Source: Flavobacterium zepuense
GTDB lineage: Bacteria > Bacteroidota > Bacteroidia > Flavobacteriales > Flavobacteriaceae
DNA length: 64,000 bases
Reading direction: 5' to 3'
Assembly (NCBI RefSeq): GCF_007097145.1
Contig: NZ_VJVZ01000005.1
Coordinates: forward strand, 124,001-188,000
Made by a program: the position numbers and the translations under genes. The notes beneath the pieces were generated by a model. That model ran no database searches, had not been told where the DNA came from, and saw only the letters and a program-made list of their open reading frames with translations. Numbering within the stretch: the first letter of the stretch is position 1; every line of letters begins with the position of its first letter. Positions 60,933-64,000 of the stretch are shown here, one piece after another.

Positions 60933-62743
60933 ATTTTATTTATTAACGGGAAAACAATTTGTACAACGGTGCCGGTAAGCGGCAGTTCTTTTTCGGATAC
61001 ATTGAATGCTATATCCTTTTTATAAAGTTCGCCCAGCAGGGTAATACGCTCTTTAGTATTGGTTATCCCGCGGGACTGGTGCACCTTTTGGTTCTCTGTT
61101 TTAAGCTCGCTACTGCGTGTAATGCCAATACCATCATCCTCAACTGTAGCAATTACCTTGTTGCCTTTCAGCGCAAAACTAAGCTGTAGCAGGCCTTTAT
61201 CTTCTTTATAGCGTAGCCCGTGCCAAATGGCATTTTCCAGGTGCGGCTGTATGATCATGTTAGGTATGTAAGTGGTTTCCGGGTCCAGGTTATCATCAAC
61301 GGTAATAGTAAAGTCAAACTTATCTTTAAAGCGCATGTGCTCCAGCCCTAAGTATTTTTTAAGGTGCTCGGTCTCATTGGCAAGGGTAACAAAATCCTTG
61401 TTAGAATTTTCCATCGTGTTGCGCATAAGGTTAGAGTAGGAGGTAAGGTATTTGTTGGCCTCCAGCTCGTTATTTTGCGCAATAAACTGGTTCACGCTGT
61501 TAAGGCTGTTAAATATAAAGTGCGGATTCATTTCGCGGCGCAGCGATTGCAATGCAATTTCCTTATTTTTTGTCTTGATGGAATACAGCGCCTTAACAAT
61601 AAACCCAAAAAACAATATGAGCAGTAGTACCGACCCTAACAGGAAATAGTTAAACGTATTTTTGCGTGAGATAAGCTCATCCTTAAGTACTTTCTCCTTT
61701 TCCAGTTGGCGGATCTTCTCCTCGGTAACCTGTAGCGCTTTGGCATCGGTAAGTGTGCTATCGGCATGGATGAGCCTCTCAAAATCGCTGAAGAACTCCT
61801 CATACAAAGCCATTGCGGCTTTGTCATTGCCTTTAGATCGGTAATAATGTACAAGCTCGCCCAGGCTCTTTTTAACCTCTGTAGTGCGCCCTTTTTGCGA
61901 GGCAAGTGTGTAGGCTTCGCGCAGGGTCTTAACGGCATCATCAGGATTGCCCTGCTTAAAATAAATGGATGCCAACGACTGCAACTGTGTAATTTGCGTG
62001 GTGTAATCGTTCTTATCCTCCGCTTTTTGAAGCAGCTCGCGGGTAATGTTTATGGCTTCGGTAAACAGGTTGTCATCGGTATATATTTTTGCGATCTCTT
62101 TATTAATGCTCACTTCTTTAGAGGCGCTTTCGGCATAAGGAATGGCTTTTTTATAACTCTCAATCGCCATCTTTTTGTCGCTGTTTTGCAGGCTTATTTT
62201 GGCTTCCTGCACGTAGGCATCGGCAACTTCTTCTTTTTTGTTTTCCTTATCCAGCAACTGTATATTATCCTTTACATATTTATCCTGCGCCACCGGATTG
62301 TTAGATTGCCGTAGCCGGTTAAAGTCGTTACTGTTAAGTTGCTCGACGCTTTCGCTGGTAGCATTTTCGCTGGCAACCTTATAATTAGACCGTGCTGAGC
62401 TTATTTTATTTTGTAATTCCTGCACCTTAGCCAGGTTCCTAAAAACCCGGGCTTTACTGGTACTGTTGTTTAGCTTGGTGTAGAGTGCCAACGCCTTGCC
62501 AAGGTATTCTTCGGCTTTGGCATAATCGCCCTTATCGGTAAAGCCATCGGCAAGCAACTCGTAGTTTTTGGCAATAGCGTTATCGTCATTCACTTCAAAT
62601 GAGCTCTCAAGTTTTTTGGCCGCCGACTTAATTTGCTTTTGCGGACTCTCTTTTTTAGATTTTTTAATTGTATCCTGTGCCATTATACCCTTTGGTACCA
62701 ACAGCATCAGGAGTACTATAAAGCAGGCTGACGTAAAGCGCAT
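60929..62743 (-). CDS. LytS-like histidine kinase with N-terminal TPR domain
   Basis: About 604 residues from the ATG giving MRFTSACFIVLLMLLVPKG; a longer frame upstream lacks a plausible start. Signal peptide, then six or so TPR-like helical repeats (about 50-330, e.g. DNAIAKNYELLADGFTDKGDYAKAEEYLGKALALY) placed in the periplasm, a short coiled coil, one membrane helix (NYFLLGSVLLLILFFGFIVKAL), the phospho-His motif REMNPHFIFNSLNSVNQFI and an ATPase domain (NAIWHGL, EDDGIGI, GITNTKERI). TPRs suggest it senses a protein or peptide partner. Coupled to the LytTR gene. Confidence 0.9.
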   Translation of the reverse strand: MRFTSACFIVLLMLLVPKGIMAQDTIKKSKKESPQKQIKSAAKKLESSFEVNDDNAIAKNYELLADGFTDKGDYAKAEEYLGKALALYTKLNNSTSKARVFRNLAKVQELQNKISSARSNYKVASENATSESVEQLNSNDFNRLRQSNNPVAQDKYVKDNIQLLDKENKKEEVADAYVQEAKISLQNSDKKMAIESYKKAIPYAESASKEVSINKEIAKIYTDDNLFTEAINITRELLQKAEDKNDYTTQITQLQSLASIYFKQGNPDDAVKTLREAYTLASQKGRTTEVKKSLGELVHYYRSKGNDKAAMALYEEFFSDFERLIHADSTLTDAKALQVTEEKIRQLEKEKVLKDELISRKNTFNYFLLGSVLLLILFFGFIVKALYSIKTKNKEIALQSLRREMNPHFIFNSLNSVNQFIAQNNELEANKYLTSYSNLMRNTMENSNKDFVTLANETEHLKKYLGLEHMRFKDKFDFTITVDDNLDPETTYIPNMIIQPHLENAIWHGLRYKEDKGLLQLSFALKGNKVIATVEDDGIGITRSSELKTENQKVHQSRGITNTKERITLLGELYKKDIAFNVSEKELPLTGTVVQIVFPLINKI

Positions 62744-62889
62744 TGCAATTTTTTTATAAATGTAAAGTAAATTATTTTCAAACGCTTTTCCTACTGTTTT
62801 TACCAACTGATGAGGCGGTTTTACCCTTTCTCCAAAATGTGCTTTTAAATGCAATATACATTTGTTTCATAATCATAAAACCATCGATC

Positions 62890-64000
62890 ATGAAAACTAT
62901 CACACTATCAGTACTGCTTTTAACAGCATCATTAAGCTTTGCAGGCTGCAAACAACAAGAACAGGAACCTGTTGTAGCTTTGAACACTATTACAGAACCA
63001 CAGCCACAGCAACAACCCCTAAAGCCAAATGTAACCAACAAAATACAGGTTGCGCTATTGCTGGATACCTCTAATAGTATGGACGGCCTTATAGACCAGG
63101 CTAAAGCAAGGCTCTGGAATATTGTAAACACCCTTACTACCCTAAAATATTCCGGACAAACACCGGATATAGAAATTGCGCTGTACGAGTATGGTAACGA
63201 TGGCCTGGGGCAGCAAACCAATTACATTCGTCAGGTGGCACCGCTAACTACTGATTTAGACCTTATCTCTGAAAAGCTGTTTACGTTGCGCACCAACGGA
63301 GGATCTGAATATTGTGGGGCTGTTATTAAAGATGCTACCCAGCAATTAAAATGGGGAGCCAACACTAACGATATGAAACTGCTTTACATTGCAGGTAACG
63401 AGGGTTTTGACCAAGGGGGGATAAGTTATAAGGAGGCAATATCTGATGCTTTAAAAAGCAATATTTATGTAAATACTATTTACTGTGGCAGTCAGGCAGA
63501 GGGTGTTCAGCTGCATTGGAAAGACGGTGCCGATAAGGGTAGTGGCAAGTTTTTTAATATAGATTCTGATAAGGCAGTGCAGTATGTAGAAACACCGTAT
63601 GATGACAAAATAACCATTTGTAATGAGAGGATGAACAAAACCTACATTAACTACGGCCGTGAAGGCGAAAGTAAAAAAATGAACCAAGAAGTGCAGGATA
63701 ACAATGCCAGGACGGTTTCTAAATCTAATTATACCGAGCGTGCCGTAAGTAAATCTAAAGAAGTTTATAAAAACGATAGCTGGGATTTAGTAGATAAAGT
63801 AAAGCAGGATAAGGATGCTGTTTCTAAAATTAAAAAAGAAGAGCTGCCTAAAGAGCTTCAAAATAAAAGCACTGCCGAGATTAAAGCTTTTGTAGATACC
63901 AAAGCCAAAGAAAGGGAAGCCATACAAAAAGAAATTGGAGAGCTGGCTAAAAAACGCCAGGAGTATATTGATAATGAAACCAAGAAAACTAATTCTCACG
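62890..64000 (+). CDS. vWA-domain lipoprotein (3' end outside window)
   Basis: An open frame runs from this ATG to the last base. Lipobox FAGC at residue 20 (TASLSFAGCKQQEQ), a Gln/Pro-rich linker, then a von Willebrand A domain: VALLLDTSNSMDGLIDQAKARLWNIVN with the DxSxS metal site, IEIALYEYGNDG, and MKLLYIAGNEGFDQGG. The part after about residue 250 is Lys/Glu-rich and helical (DKVKQDKDAVSKIKKEELPKEL). A periplasmic or outer membrane adhesive or scaffolding role is typical of the family. Divergent from the TPR kinase gene, with 146 bases between their starts. Confidence 0.85.
   Translation, partial: MKTITLSVLLLTASLSFAGCKQQEQEPVVALNTITEPQPQQQPLKPNVTNKIQVALLLDTSNSMDGLIDQAKARLWNIVNTLTTLKYSGQTPDIEIALYEYGNDGLGQQTNYIRQVAPLTTDLDLISEKLFTLRTNGGSEYCGAVIKDATQQLKWGANTNDMKLLYIAGNEGFDQGGISYKEAISDALKSNIYVNTIYCGSQAEGVQLHWKDGADKGSGKFFNIDSDKAVQYVETPYDDKITICNERMNKTYINYGREGESKKMNQEVQDNNARTVSKSNYTERAVSKSKEVYKNDSWDLVDKVKQDKDAVSKIKKEELPKELQNKSTAEIKAFVDTKAKEREAIQKEIGELAKKRQEYIDNETKKTNSH

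Noticed and set aside
61766..62314. 182-residue plus-strand ORF opposite the TPR kinase
   Set aside because: The kinase frame is clearly real; the antisense product is low-complexity Phe/Leu-rich.

Overview
The window looks like chromosomal DNA from a flavobacterium (Bacteroidota; Flavobacterium or a close relative). Evidence: a SusC/SusD pair, two secreted proteins ending in type IX secretion sorting domains, a lipoprotein with an acidic Asp run after its Cys, Nudix-type AraR, LytS/LytTR two-component systems, and repeated TAnnTTTG (-7) boxes, often with TTG/TTTG 17-21 bases upstream, in place of sigma70 -10/-35 elements. No tRNA, rRNA, CRISPR array, transposase or prophage was seen.

Layout. 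1-4.3 kb: end of an SMP-30/gluconolactonase-like gene and a large four-module T9SS-exported protein. 4.3-7 kb: AraC-type regulator followed by two tandem short-chain dehydrogenases. 7-9.5 kb: a LytTR-type operator, promoter, 21-codon hydrophobic ORF, intrinsic terminator, then a LytS-like kinase and LytTR regulator. 9.5-15.8 kb: GYF-domain protein, mutL, two rhomboids, EEP-family protein, WbqC. 15.9-20.6 kb (minus strand): parA-parB-DUF5683-dapB-lepB, partly overlapping. 20.7-30.5 kb: HmuY-like T9SS protein, dienoyl-CoA reductase-like SDR, TPR protein, small membrane protein, lipoprotein, DUF72, glutamate dehydrogenase-type enzyme, and metN-metI-metQ behind a leader with a Cys-rich peptide and a terminator. 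30.5-31.3 kb: Fpg/Nei glycosylase.

31.5-59.7 kb is a complete L-arabinan/L-arabinose utilisation locus. AraR lies divergent to susC-susD and six glycosidases (GH51, three GH43, GH127, GH51), then araB-araD-galM, a GH97 and an MFS transporter on the other strand, and araA-SSS symporter-transaldolase-split transketolase. The logic runs from surface capture and hydrolysis of arabinan, through arabinose uptake and isomerisation/phosphorylation/epimerisation to xylulose 5-phosphate, to the non-oxidative pentose phosphate enzymes. A shared palindromic motif (AAGTGT-N7-ACATTT-like) occurs at five promoters of this locus (susC, araB, GH97, MFS, araA) and is my proposed AraR operator.

59.8-64 kb: a small CxxC membrane protein, a second LytS/LytTR system whose kinase carries TPRs, and a vWA lipoprotein cut by the window end.

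The items most worth a second look are the LytTR operator/peptide/terminator unit at 7.26-7.66 kb, the Cys-rich leader before metNIQ, the AraR motif set, and several palindromic intergenic elements, one of them exactly 100 bp between the two transketolase subunit genes.
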